Positions 57,034 through 64,000 of a DNA stretch of 64,000 nt are shown here, in pieces (positions within the stretch are counted from its first letter, which is position 1; each line of letters begins with the position of its first letter). The notes beneath the pieces are model-generated. The model saw nothing but the letters and a program-made list of their open reading frames with translations, had not been told where the DNA came from and did not search any database. Source of the stretch: CADEED01 sp039931065 (GTDB taxonomy: Bacteria; Pseudomonadota; Gammaproteobacteria; Steroidobacterales; Steroidobacteraceae); assembly GCA_039931065.1 (NCBI GenBank), contig JBDTSP010000022.1, positions 1 through 64,000 of the forward strand, written 5' to 3'. The translations under genes and the position numbers were made by a program.

Positions 57034-58490
57034 AAACGTCTATCCAGAAATTTGTCCTGTTCGGTGCCACCGGCGATCTTTCGCAGCGCATGGTCTGGCC
57101 TTCGCTGTATCACCTGTGCCGCGAGAAGCTCGTTCCGCCGACGCTCAACTTCGTGGGCTCCGCGCGCAACGCGATGCCCGACGGGGAGTTCCGCAAGATC
57201 GTCGAAGCCGCGCTGCGCAAGTACGTACCGGCGGAATACCTCAAGGAAGATGCCCTCGCGGATCTGCTGACACGCGTTACATACGCGCCGTTCGAGGCCG
57301 GCGACGGCAGCGCGAAGGGCACCGAAGCGTTGCAGAACGCACTCGCGGGCAACAACAAGATTCTCTATTTCATGGCGACGTCGCCGAAGTTCTACGGGTC
57401 CACCTGCCTGAGCCTCGCCGCCGCCGGGCTCGCCTGCGAGCACTGCCGCATCATCCTCGAGAAGCCGATCGGCACGGATCTCGCCTCGAGCACCGCGATC
57501 AACGAAGCCGTGGGCGGCGTCTTCCACGAAGACCGCATCTTCCGCATTGACCATTACCTTGGAAAAGAGGCGGTGCAGAACCTGCTGGCCTTGCGTTTCG
57601 CGAACTCTTTGTTCGAGCCGTTGTGGAATGCTTCGTCGATAGACAACGTGCAGATCACGGTAGCCGAGACTGTCGGCCTCGAAGGCCGCACTGGTTATTA
57701 CGACGAAGCGGGCGCGCTGCGCGACATGGCCCAGAACCACATGTTGCAGCTGCTTTCGCTGGTCGCGATGGAACCACCGCACCTGTTTGAACCCAACGAA
57801 GTGCGCAACGAGAAAACGAAGGTGATCCGCAGCCTGCGTCCCTTCACCGCGGCCACCGCCGCCACGAACACCGTGCGCGGCCAATACGCGGCCGGCAATT
57901 CCGGCGGCGCGGCGGTGCCCGGTTACAACCACGAGCAGGGCGCGAAAGGCACGAGCGGAACCGAGACGTTCGTGGCGCTGCGCGCCGAGATCGACAACTG
58001 GCGTTGGGCCGGCGTGCCGTTCTATCTGCGGACCGGCAAGCGTCTGCAATCGCGCCGCACGGATATCGCGATCCAGTTCAAGACCGTGCCGCACAACATC
58101 TTCGCCGCGGACGAACCGACACTGCAGGCAAACCGGCTGGTGATCCGCCTGCAGCCACGGGAAAGCGTCACGCTCGAAATCCTCAGCAAACAACCCGGGC
58201 TCGAGGGCGTACGCCTGCGTGAAGTGCCGCTCGAGTTGTCATTGCCTAAAGACGAGAGCGGCGGCCGTACGCGTATCGCCTATGAGCGCCTGCTGCTCGA
58301 CGCGCTCAAGGGGAATACCACGTTGTTCGTGCGTCGCGATGAAGTCGAGGCCGCCTGGAGGTGGATCGACGGCATCCAGTCGAGCTGGCGCTCGACGCGT
58401 CAGCTGGTGAAGCCGTATCCTGCCGGCACCTGGGGGCCCACGGCTGCGATCGCTCTGACCGAGCGGCACGGCCACAGCTGGTATGAATAA
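57030..58490 (+). CDS. zwf: glucose-6-phosphate 1-dehydrogenase
   Basis: A 486-residue protein of standard length. The NADP motif is FGATGDLSQRMVWPSLY. The substrate site is FRIDHYLGKEAVQNLL, with the conserved RIDHYLGKE. The EKPIGTDL, YDEAGALRDMAQNHMLQLL and FYLRTGKRL motifs are all present. It makes 6-phosphogluconolactone and NADPH, the second step of the Entner-Doudoroff route. It overlaps glk by 4 bp and precedes edd by 2 bp. No 6-phosphogluconolactonase gene is between them. Confidence 0.97.
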   Translation: MKTSIQKFVLFGATGDLSQRMVWPSLYHLCREKLVPPTLNFVGSARNAMPDGEFRKIVEAALRKYVPAEYLKEDALADLLTRVTYAPFEAGDGSAKGTEALQNALAGNNKILYFMATSPKFYGSTCLSLAAAGLACEHCRIILEKPIGTDLASSTAINEAVGGVFHEDRIFRIDHYLGKEAVQNLLALRFANSLFEPLWNASSIDNVQITVAETVGLEGRTGYYDEAGALRDMAQNHMLQLLSLVAMEPPHLFEPNEVRNEKTKVIRSLRPFTAATAATNTVRGQYAAGNSGGAAVPGYNHEQGAKGTSGTETFVALRAEIDNWRWAGVPFYLRTGKRLQSRRTDIAIQFKTVPHNIFAADEPTLQANRLVIRLQPRESVTLEILSKQPGLEGVRLREVPLELSLPKDESGGRTRIAYERLLLDALKGNTTLFVRRDEVEAAWRWIDGIQSSWRSTRQLVKPYPAGTWGPTAAIALTERHGHSWYE

Positions 58491-58492
58491 TC

Positions 58493-60307
58493 ATGTCCAC
58501 CCAGAAGCTCAACACCGTCCTCATCGAGGTCACTGAACGCATCGGCGGCCGCTCCGCGGCTGCACGCGGCGAATATCTCGAGCGTACCCGCAAGCGAAAG
58601 CTGATCGAGCCGGCGCGCGGCAAGCTGGCCTGCGCGAACCTCGCGCATGTCATGGCGGCGGCGGGGGTCGACAAGGCCAACCTGCAGCAGTCGGTGATTC
58701 CGAACATCGGCGTCGTCACCTCGTACAACGACATGTTGTCCGCGCACCGGCCGTACGAGCCGTACCCCGAAGTGATCCGCGCCGCGGCGCGTGTCGTCGG
58801 CGCCACCGCGCAGGTCGCGGGCGGCGTGCCGGCGATGTGCGACGGGGTCACGCAGGGTCGCGCGGGCATGGAACTCTCGCTGTTCAGCCGCGACATCATC
58901 GCGCTGTCCACCGCGTTGGCGCTTTCGCACGAGGCCTTTGACGCCTCGTTGTTGCTAGGCATCTGCGACAAGATCGTTCCGGGCCTGTTCATCGGCGCGG
59001 CGGCGTTCGGGCAGATGCCCATCGTATTCGTGCCCGGCGGGCCCATGCCGACCGGCATCGCGAACAAGGCCAAGGCGGAAGTCCGACAGCGTTACGCCGA
59101 AGGGCTCGCGACGCGCGAAGAATTGCTGGCGGCCGAGATGGGCTCGTACCACGACGCCGGCACCTGCACGTTCTACGGCACCGCCAATTCCAACCAGATG
59201 CTCATGGAAATCATGGGTCTGCACGTGCCGGGCGCGGCATTCGTGGCGCCGAACACGCCGCTGCGTCATGCGCTCACCGTCGCCGCCACGCAGCGGGTGG
59301 CCGAGACCACCGCGCTCGGCCCTAACTACCTGCCGTTCGTCGAGGTCATCGACGAACGCTCGTTCGTGAACGCGATCGTCGGACTGATGGCGACGGGTGG
59401 CTCGACGAATCACGTGATCCACCTCGTCGCCATGGCGCGGGCGGTGGGGCTCACGATCACCTGGGAAGACATGGCGGATCTGTCGCGCGTCACGCCACTG
59501 ATCGCGCGCGTCTATCCGAACGGCGAAGCGGACATCAACCAGTTCCACGCCGCCGGTGGCATGGCGTTCGTCGTGCGCGAGTTGATCGACGCCGGCCTCG
59601 TGCACGAATCCGCGATGACCATCTGGGGCCCGGGTCTGGGTGCTTACGCGAAAGAGCCGTTCCTGCAGGATTCGAAGCTCGTGTGGCGCGAAGGCGCCGC
59701 CAAATCGCACGATGAAAAAATCCTGCGGCCCGTCAGCAATCCATTCTCGGCGGATGGCGGGTTGAAATTACTGCGCGGAAACCTCGGCAAGTCGGTCATC
59801 AAGACCTCCGCGGTCGATCCGAAGTATTGGGAGATCACGGCACCCGCCCGGGTGTTCGAGAGCCAGGAGGCGATGGGCGCCGCGCTCAAGGCCGGCATCG
59901 ACGGCGATTTCATCGCGGTGGTACGCGGGCAGGGTCCGCGCGCCAATGGCATGCCCGAACTGCACAAATTGATTCCGGCCTGCTCGGCGTTGTTAGCCAA
60001 GGGCCGGCGCGTGGCCATCGTGACCGACGGCCGCATGTCGGGTGCGTCGGGCAAGGTTCCCGCGGCCATCCACCTGACGCCGGAAGGCGCGGCGCTCGGC
60101 CCGATTTCGCGCCTGCGCGACGGCGACATCATCAAGCTCGATGCGCGCGCGGGCGTGCTCGAGGTTCAGGTCGACGCCGCTGTCTTCCAGGCGCGCGAGC
60201 CGGTCGTCCCCGAGGCGGCGGAGACCACCTACGGCGTCGGCCGCGAGTTGTTCACCCGCTTGCGCGAAGGCGCGACCGCGGCTGACGAGGGCGCGTCGAT
60301 CCTCTGA
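58493..60307 (+). CDS. edd: phosphogluconate dehydratase
   Basis: A 604-residue protein, as expected for Edd. The iron-sulfur cluster cysteines lie in GGVPAMCDGVTQG, LGICDKIVPG and GTCTFYGTANSNQM. The IlvD/Edd family signature TDGRMSGASGKVPAAIHLTPE is near the C-terminus. It converts 6-phosphogluconate to 2-keto-3-deoxy-6-phosphogluconate. The next enzyme, Eda, is not in the window. A 235-bp gap without clear genes follows. Confidence 0.97.
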   Translation: MSTQKLNTVLIEVTERIGGRSAAARGEYLERTRKRKLIEPARGKLACANLAHVMAAAGVDKANLQQSVIPNIGVVTSYNDMLSAHRPYEPYPEVIRAAARVVGATAQVAGGVPAMCDGVTQGRAGMELSLFSRDIIALSTALALSHEAFDASLLLGICDKIVPGLFIGAAAFGQMPIVFVPGGPMPTGIANKAKAEVRQRYAEGLATREELLAAEMGSYHDAGTCTFYGTANSNQMLMEIMGLHVPGAAFVAPNTPLRHALTVAATQRVAETTALGPNYLPFVEVIDERSFVNAIVGLMATGGSTNHVIHLVAMARAVGLTITWEDMADLSRVTPLIARVYPNGEADINQFHAAGGMAFVVRELIDAGLVHESAMTIWGPGLGAYAKEPFLQDSKLVWREGAAKSHDEKILRPVSNPFSADGGLKLLRGNLGKSVIKTSAVDPKYWEITAPARVFESQEAMGAALKAGIDGDFIAVVRGQGPRANGMPELHKLIPACSALLAKGRRVAIVTDGRMSGASGKVPAAIHLTPEGAALGPISRLRDGDIIKLDARAGVLEVQVDAAVFQAREPVVPEAAETTYGVGRELFTRLREGATAADEGASIL

Positions 60308-60542
60308 ACGGGCCTGCGACTACAGGATGCGGAAAAAAGGCGGGCGCCAATTACACGTTGATCCTTAGAAATATGCCGATGAGATGCGCGCTACTGCTGC
60401 CCGAAGCCCGATGGTGCAGCGCGAGTCCGGTGCCGGAGCGAATCGGAAATCCCCGTCACTTCCTGATGCCGCGGCGTCGCAGCAGCAAACCGCGAACCTG
60501 CTCTATACAATGTCCCGCTCACGACGAAGGGACGACCTGAAA

Positions 60543-61652
60543 ATGAAGACCCGCGCTGCGATCGGCTGGAAAGCCGGCCAACCACTCGAAGTTGTCACGC
60601 TCGATCTCGCGGGTCCCAAGGCTGGCGAAGTGCTGGTGGAAATCAAGGCGTCCGGCGTCTGCCACACGGATGAATTCACGCGCTCCGGCGGCGATCCGGA
60701 AGGTTTGTTCCCGGTGGTGTTCGGCCACGAAGGCGCGGGCGTCGTCGTTGATGTCGGCCCCGGCGTCACCACGCTGAAGAAGGGCGACCACGTCATTCCG
60801 CTCTACACACCGGAATGCCGGCAGTGCAAATCCTGCACTTCGCACAAGACGAATCTATGCACGGCGATCCGCGCGACGCAGGGCCAGGGCGTGATGCCCG
60901 ACGGCACCAGCCGCTTCAGCATCGGCAACGAGAAGGTGCACCACTACATGGGCTGCAGCACCTTCTCCAACTACACCGTGCTGCCGGAGATCGCACTCGC
61001 CAAGGTGCGCGAGGACGCGCCCTTCGAGAAGATCTGCTACATCGGCTGCGGCGTCACCACGGGTATCGGCGCGGTGATCAACACTGCGAAGGTCCAGCCG
61101 GGCGACAACGTCGTCGTGTTCGGGCTCGGCGGTATCGGCCTCAACGTTATCCAGGGCGCACGGATGGCAGGCGCCAACAAGATCATCGGTGTCGACATCA
61201 ACCCCAAGCGGAAGGTGATGGCCGAGAAATTCGGCATGACGCATTTCGTCAATCCGAAGGAAGTGCAGGGCGATCTCGTGCCCTACCTGGTTGCGCTCAC
61301 CGACGGCGGCGCGGACTACAGCTTCGAATGTGTCGGCCATGTGGACCTGATGCGCCAGGCGCTCGAGTGCACGCACCGCGGCTGGGGCGTGTCGGTCATC
61401 ATCGGTGTTGCCGGCTCGGGCCAGGAGATAAAGACGCGTCCGTTCCAGCTGGTGACCGGGCGTGTGTGGAAGGGTACGGCCTTCGGCGGCGCGCGTGGCC
61501 GTACCGATGTGCCGAAGATCGTCGACTGGTACATGGACAAGAAAATCAACATCGACGATCTGATCACGCACGTGATGCCGCTCGACAAGATCAACGACGC
61601 TTTCGATCTGATGCACAAGGGCGAGTCCATTCGCTCGGTCGTCACCTTCTGA
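60543..61652 (+). CDS. frmA: S-(hydroxymethyl)glutathione dehydrogenase / class III alcohol dehydrogenase
   Basis: The ATG at 60543 starts 369 residues (MKTRAAIGWKAGQPLEVVTLDLAGPKAGEVLVEIKASGVCHTDEFTRSG), matching FrmA/AdhC length. Catalytic zinc ligands are in GVCHTDEF, GHEGAG and YIGCGVTTG. The structural zinc Cys4 motif is PECRQCKSCTSHKTNLC. The NAD motif is FGLGGIGLNVIQGARMAG. It oxidises S-hydroxymethylglutathione to S-formylglutathione and can reduce S-nitrosoglutathione. An upstream in-frame extension from 60384 is not part of the family. The partner hydrolase gene follows. Confidence 0.97.
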   Translation: MKTRAAIGWKAGQPLEVVTLDLAGPKAGEVLVEIKASGVCHTDEFTRSGGDPEGLFPVVFGHEGAGVVVDVGPGVTTLKKGDHVIPLYTPECRQCKSCTSHKTNLCTAIRATQGQGVMPDGTSRFSIGNEKVHHYMGCSTFSNYTVLPEIALAKVREDAPFEKICYIGCGVTTGIGAVINTAKVQPGDNVVVFGLGGIGLNVIQGARMAGANKIIGVDINPKRKVMAEKFGMTHFVNPKEVQGDLVPYLVALTDGGADYSFECVGHVDLMRQALECTHRGWGVSVIIGVAGSGQEIKTRPFQLVTGRVWKGTAFGGARGRTDVPKIVDWYMDKKINIDDLITHVMPLDKINDAFDLMHKGESIRSVVTF

Positions 61653-61761
61653 CGTCATCCATAAAAAAATTGCGCCTCGCGCCGTACGACCGTCTGTCGC
61701 CCGCGCTGATGGATCACATCGCCACACACGTGGCCAAAGCCAAGGGAATGCTCGAGACCTG

Positions 61762-62604
61762 ATGTTGTTAGCCACGCTCTCCCGGCACGCCTGTTTCGGC
61801 GGCGTGCTGGGTTATTACCAGCACCGCTCGCAGGCCAACAACTGCGACATGCGTTTTGCCGTCTATGTGCCGCCGCAGGCCGCGAACGGCCCCGTGCCGG
61901 TGCTCTACTGTCTCGCCGGACTCACCTGCACCGAGGAGACCTTCGTCACCAAGGGCGGCGCGCTCGAACATGCCGCCCGCCTCGGAATCATGCTGGTGGC
62001 GCCCGATACGAGTCCGCGTGTCGTATTGCCGGGCGATCGCGACTCCTGGGATTTCGGCATCGCCGCGGGTTTCTATCTCAACGCCACGCAGGAACCGTGG
62101 TCGGCCAACTACCGTATGTACAGCTACGTCGTGGACGAGTTACCCACCGTGATCGCCGGCAACTTCAAGGTCGACGTCGCGCGCAGCGGCATCATGGGCC
62201 ACTCGATGGGTGGGCACGGTGCGCTCACCATCGCGCTCAAGAACCCGGACAAGTACAAATCCGTTTCGGCATTCGCGCCCATCGTGGCGCCCATTCAAAG
62301 TCCGTGGGGAGTGAAGGCATTCACCGGTTATCTCGGTGCCTATCGCGCGGACTGGTCGCAGTACGACGCCACCGAGCTCGTGAAGGCCGGGCACAAGACT
62401 CCGGGCGGCATCCTCATCGATCAGGGTTCGGCCGACAAATTCCTGGGCGAGCAACTCAAGCCGGGCTTGCTGGCGCTGGCCTGCAAGGGCACCGGCCTGC
62501 CGCTCGAGCTGAACATGCGCGACGGCTACGATCACGGCTACTTCTTCATCCAGAGTTTCATCGCGGCGCATCTCGAGTGGCACGCCATGAGGTTGTCAGC
62601 ATGA
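61762..62604 (+). CDS. fghA: S-formylglutathione hydrolase
   Basis: A 280-residue esterase of the FghA/EstD family. Catalytic Ser is in GHSMGGHGALT, Asp in DQGSADKFLGEQL and His in DGYDHGYFFI. The family stretch CLAGLTCTEETFVTKGGALEHAARLGIMLVAPDTSPRG-like is complete. It splits S-formylglutathione into formate and glutathione, completing formaldehyde removal begun by FrmA. The formate can be used by Fhs at 40.9 kb. Confidence 0.96.
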   Translation: MLLATLSRHACFGGVLGYYQHRSQANNCDMRFAVYVPPQAANGPVPVLYCLAGLTCTEETFVTKGGALEHAARLGIMLVAPDTSPRVVLPGDRDSWDFGIAAGFYLNATQEPWSANYRMYSYVVDELPTVIAGNFKVDVARSGIMGHSMGGHGALTIALKNPDKYKSVSAFAPIVAPIQSPWGVKAFTGYLGAYRADWSQYDATELVKAGHKTPGGILIDQGSADKFLGEQLKPGLLALACKGTGLPLELNMRDGYDHGYFFIQSFIAAHLEWHAMRLSA

Positions 62605-62628
62605 AATCTACTGCCGTCATCTTCCTGA

Positions 62629-62647
62629 TCGGGCCCCTTCGGCCCGA
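62629..62647. terminator. hairpin between convergent fghA and APC transporter genes
   Basis: TCGGGCC and GGCCCGA form a 7-bp stem around a 5-nt loop, 6 bp before the transporter stop codon. There is no T tract, so a terminating role is only possible. Confidence 0.35.
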
Positions 62648-62652
62648 GTAAC

Positions 62653-63996
62653 TCAGCGATTCGCGGCGTCGTCGTGGCGCTCGCCCACCACGGCGTGTTG
62701 CCCGGTGCGCACGGCCGCATCCGGCAACAGGTACTTGCGACGCGCCAGCGGCACGTAACACAGCACGAATATCAACATGCAGATCGCCGTTGCTTCGAGC
62801 ACCGGCATGCTCGACGCGCCGATGACGAACACGCAGAACGCCGCGCCGACAATCGCGAGCGCCTTCTCGCCGGCAACCCGGTAACGCAGTGCCGCGGCGC
62901 AGGCGCCCAGATAGGTGAGCAGCGCGAACAGGGTCGAAGCTTCCGAAAGCAATCCGAACTGCTGCCCCAGCGTGGGTGAGATCGTGAGAACGATCGCGAT
63001 CGTCCCTAACAAGCCGGCGATCATCAGGCCGGCCACCGGCGTGTCCCCGGAGCGGGTCCGCGCGAACAATTGCGGCAGCAATCCGTGATCGGCAGCGGCG
63101 CGGCTCACCTGCGCCGAGAGCAACACCCAGCCGACCAATGTGCCGAACGCCTTGAGCATACCGGCGCAGGCGACCAGGGGGCCCGCGACGCTGCCGAACA
63201 TCTTGGCCGCGACCAGTGCGAACGGTGCGGTCGAGTTGGCGAGCTCGTCGGCCGGGGCCATTCCCATGATTGCGGCACTGGCGGCTATATATAAGAGTGC
63301 GGCGATGGACACACCGGCCAGGGTGGCGATGGGTACATTGCGTTCGGGATTCTCGACCACCGCTGCGGCGACCGACGCGCTTTCCAGGCCCGTGAATGCC
63401 CAGAACACCAGCACCAGGGAATTGGGCAGTGCCTTGTAGATAGGCTCGCCGCTGACGTTCCACGAAGCCTTGAACTGCGACAGCTCGAAGGTCTGCCAGC
63501 CGAAGGTCACCACGAGCAGAAGCGGGATCAGTCCCGCGATGAGCAGCGGCCCGTCGACCATCCCGGCGAACCGCGGGCTCACCAGATTGGTGAACGTGGC
63601 CAGCCACAGCAGCCCGACCGTGATCCCGGCGAGGCCAGCCGAGCCCGGCGAGATGCCGAAGAACGCCGCGAGATATCCGGCCGCGGCGGCCGCAATGGCG
63701 ACGTTGCCGATCAGGCAGGCGGCCCAGTACCACAGGCTCGACTGCATGCCGACGAACGGGCCGAAGGCATCGAACGCATAAGTCGCAGGACCACCGGCCA
63801 GCGGCTTTCGGCTGGCGAGCCGGCTGAACAACAGCGCCAGCGCGAGTGCGCCGATGGAGGCGATGACCCAGCCAATGAGGGTGAGGCTGCCGACGTTGGC
63901 GAGAGTGGCGGGCAACATGAAGATGCCCGAGCCGATCATGTTGCCGGCGACGACAACGGTGGCGAGTACCGGTCCGAGCTTTCGATGACCGGCCAC
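62653..63996 (-). CDS. APC-family amino acid permease (AdiC-like), start near the window edge
   Basis: A 447-residue frame with twelve membrane segments. It begins RKLGPVLATVVVAGNMIGSGIFMLPATLANVG, where GNMIGSGIF is the substrate-binding motif of basic amino acid/polyamine antiporters. SRLASRKPLAGGPATYAFDAFGPFVG and FWAFTGLESASVAAAVVENPERNVP are typical of the AdiC/PotE group. It may exchange amino acids such as arginine or lysine for decarboxylation products. The GTG at 63996 lies 4 bp from the window edge, so the true start could be just outside. Confidence 0.85.
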   Translation of the reverse strand: MAGHRKLGPVLATVVVAGNMIGSGIFMLPATLANVGSLTLIGWVIASIGALALALLFSRLASRKPLAGGPATYAFDAFGPFVGMQSSLWYWAACLIGNVAIAAAAAGYLAAFFGISPGSAGLAGITVGLLWLATFTNLVSPRFAGMVDGPLLIAGLIPLLLVVTFGWQTFELSQFKASWNVSGEPIYKALPNSLVLVFWAFTGLESASVAAAVVENPERNVPIATLAGVSIAALLYIAASAAIMGMAPADELANSTAPFALVAAKMFGSVAGPLVACAGMLKAFGTLVGWVLLSAQVSRAAADHGLLPQLFARTRSGDTPVAGLMIAGLLGTIAIVLTISPTLGQQFGLLSEASTLFALLTYLGACAAALRYRVAGEKALAIVGAAFCVFVIGASSMPVLEATAICMLIFVLCYVPLARRKYLLPDAAVRTGQHAVVGERHDDAANR

Positions 63997-64000
63997 TCGC

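Noticed and set aside
61653..61761. short frame ending MDHIATHVAKAKGMLET between frmA and fghA
   Set aside because: It is very short, has no ribosome-binding site and no family; the open frame upstream is an antisense-like shadow of frmA in another frame.

Overview
The window is high-GC DNA densely packed with genes. Its gene content (TonB-dependent receptor, RarD, Entner-Doudoroff genes, glutathione-dependent formaldehyde detoxification, diheme c4-type cytochrome, sugar loci carrying tryptophan-halogenase-like genes) and frequent GTG/TTG starts suggest a gammaproteobacterium of the Xanthomonadales/Nevskiales/Steroidobacterales kind. This assignment is an inference from gene content; no rRNA is present. 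I see no prophage, insertion sequence or CRISPR array.

Layout. 0-6.4 kb: the end of an LtrA-family gene converges on a minus-strand stressosome operon (rsbR-rsbS-rsbT, a HATPase-PP2C fusion, a histidine kinase and a hybrid histidine kinase). 6.6-20.3 kb: tRNA-Arg(ACG), then mixed metabolism and stress genes: a BON protein, a zinc alcohol dehydrogenase, phosphoketolase, a diheme cytochrome, a DDAH-type hydrolase, a FecR/DUF6600 protein, a CocE/NonD hydrolase, glutathione peroxidase, RarD and a HAD hydrolase. 20.3-23.2 kb: small secreted or lipid-anchored proteins. 23.2-28.2 kb: a four-gene minus-strand operon of pspA, an AAA+ ATPase, a membrane/coiled-coil protein and a solute-binding-protein/OmpA fusion. 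This is the best candidate here for a poorly described system. 28.3-36.0 kb: methyltransferase, membrane protein, M20 peptidase, TPR-sulfotransferase, TonB receptor and an NTF2-like protein. 36.0-36.7 kb has no convincing gene but holds related repeats. 36.7-42.6 kb: sthA, an HDOD protein, an ECF42-like sigma factor with its DGPF/YCII partner, and fhs. 43.3-60.3 kb: a carbohydrate region with a sugar porter, SGNH esterase, GH3 glucosidase, halogenase-like flavoprotein, ROK kinase and regulator, FucP-type transporter, AGE epimerase/isomerase, and a LacI regulator divergent from glk-zwf-edd. 60.5-64 kb: frmA-fghA and an APC transporter.

How it fits together. The GH3 enzyme can release glucose from beta-glucans. 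The transporters take up hexoses; the AGE enzyme plus the ROK kinase could feed mannose or fructose into hexose phosphates; Glk, Zwf and Edd pass glucose into the Entner-Doudoroff route. Two near-identical 16-bp operators sit on the -35 boxes of the divergent lacI and glk promoters, so the regulator probably controls both itself and the operon. The stressosome and the PspA operon are two separate stress modules.

Other structure. A family of nested palindromes (cores GGGGACAGTCCCC or GGGGGCAGCCCCC) sits at gene ends and several times overlaps or supplies stop codons. A separate 33-bp perfect inverted repeat lies between two convergent genes. The 9-mer TTGTTAG[G/C]C recurs in both orientations far more often than base composition predicts.
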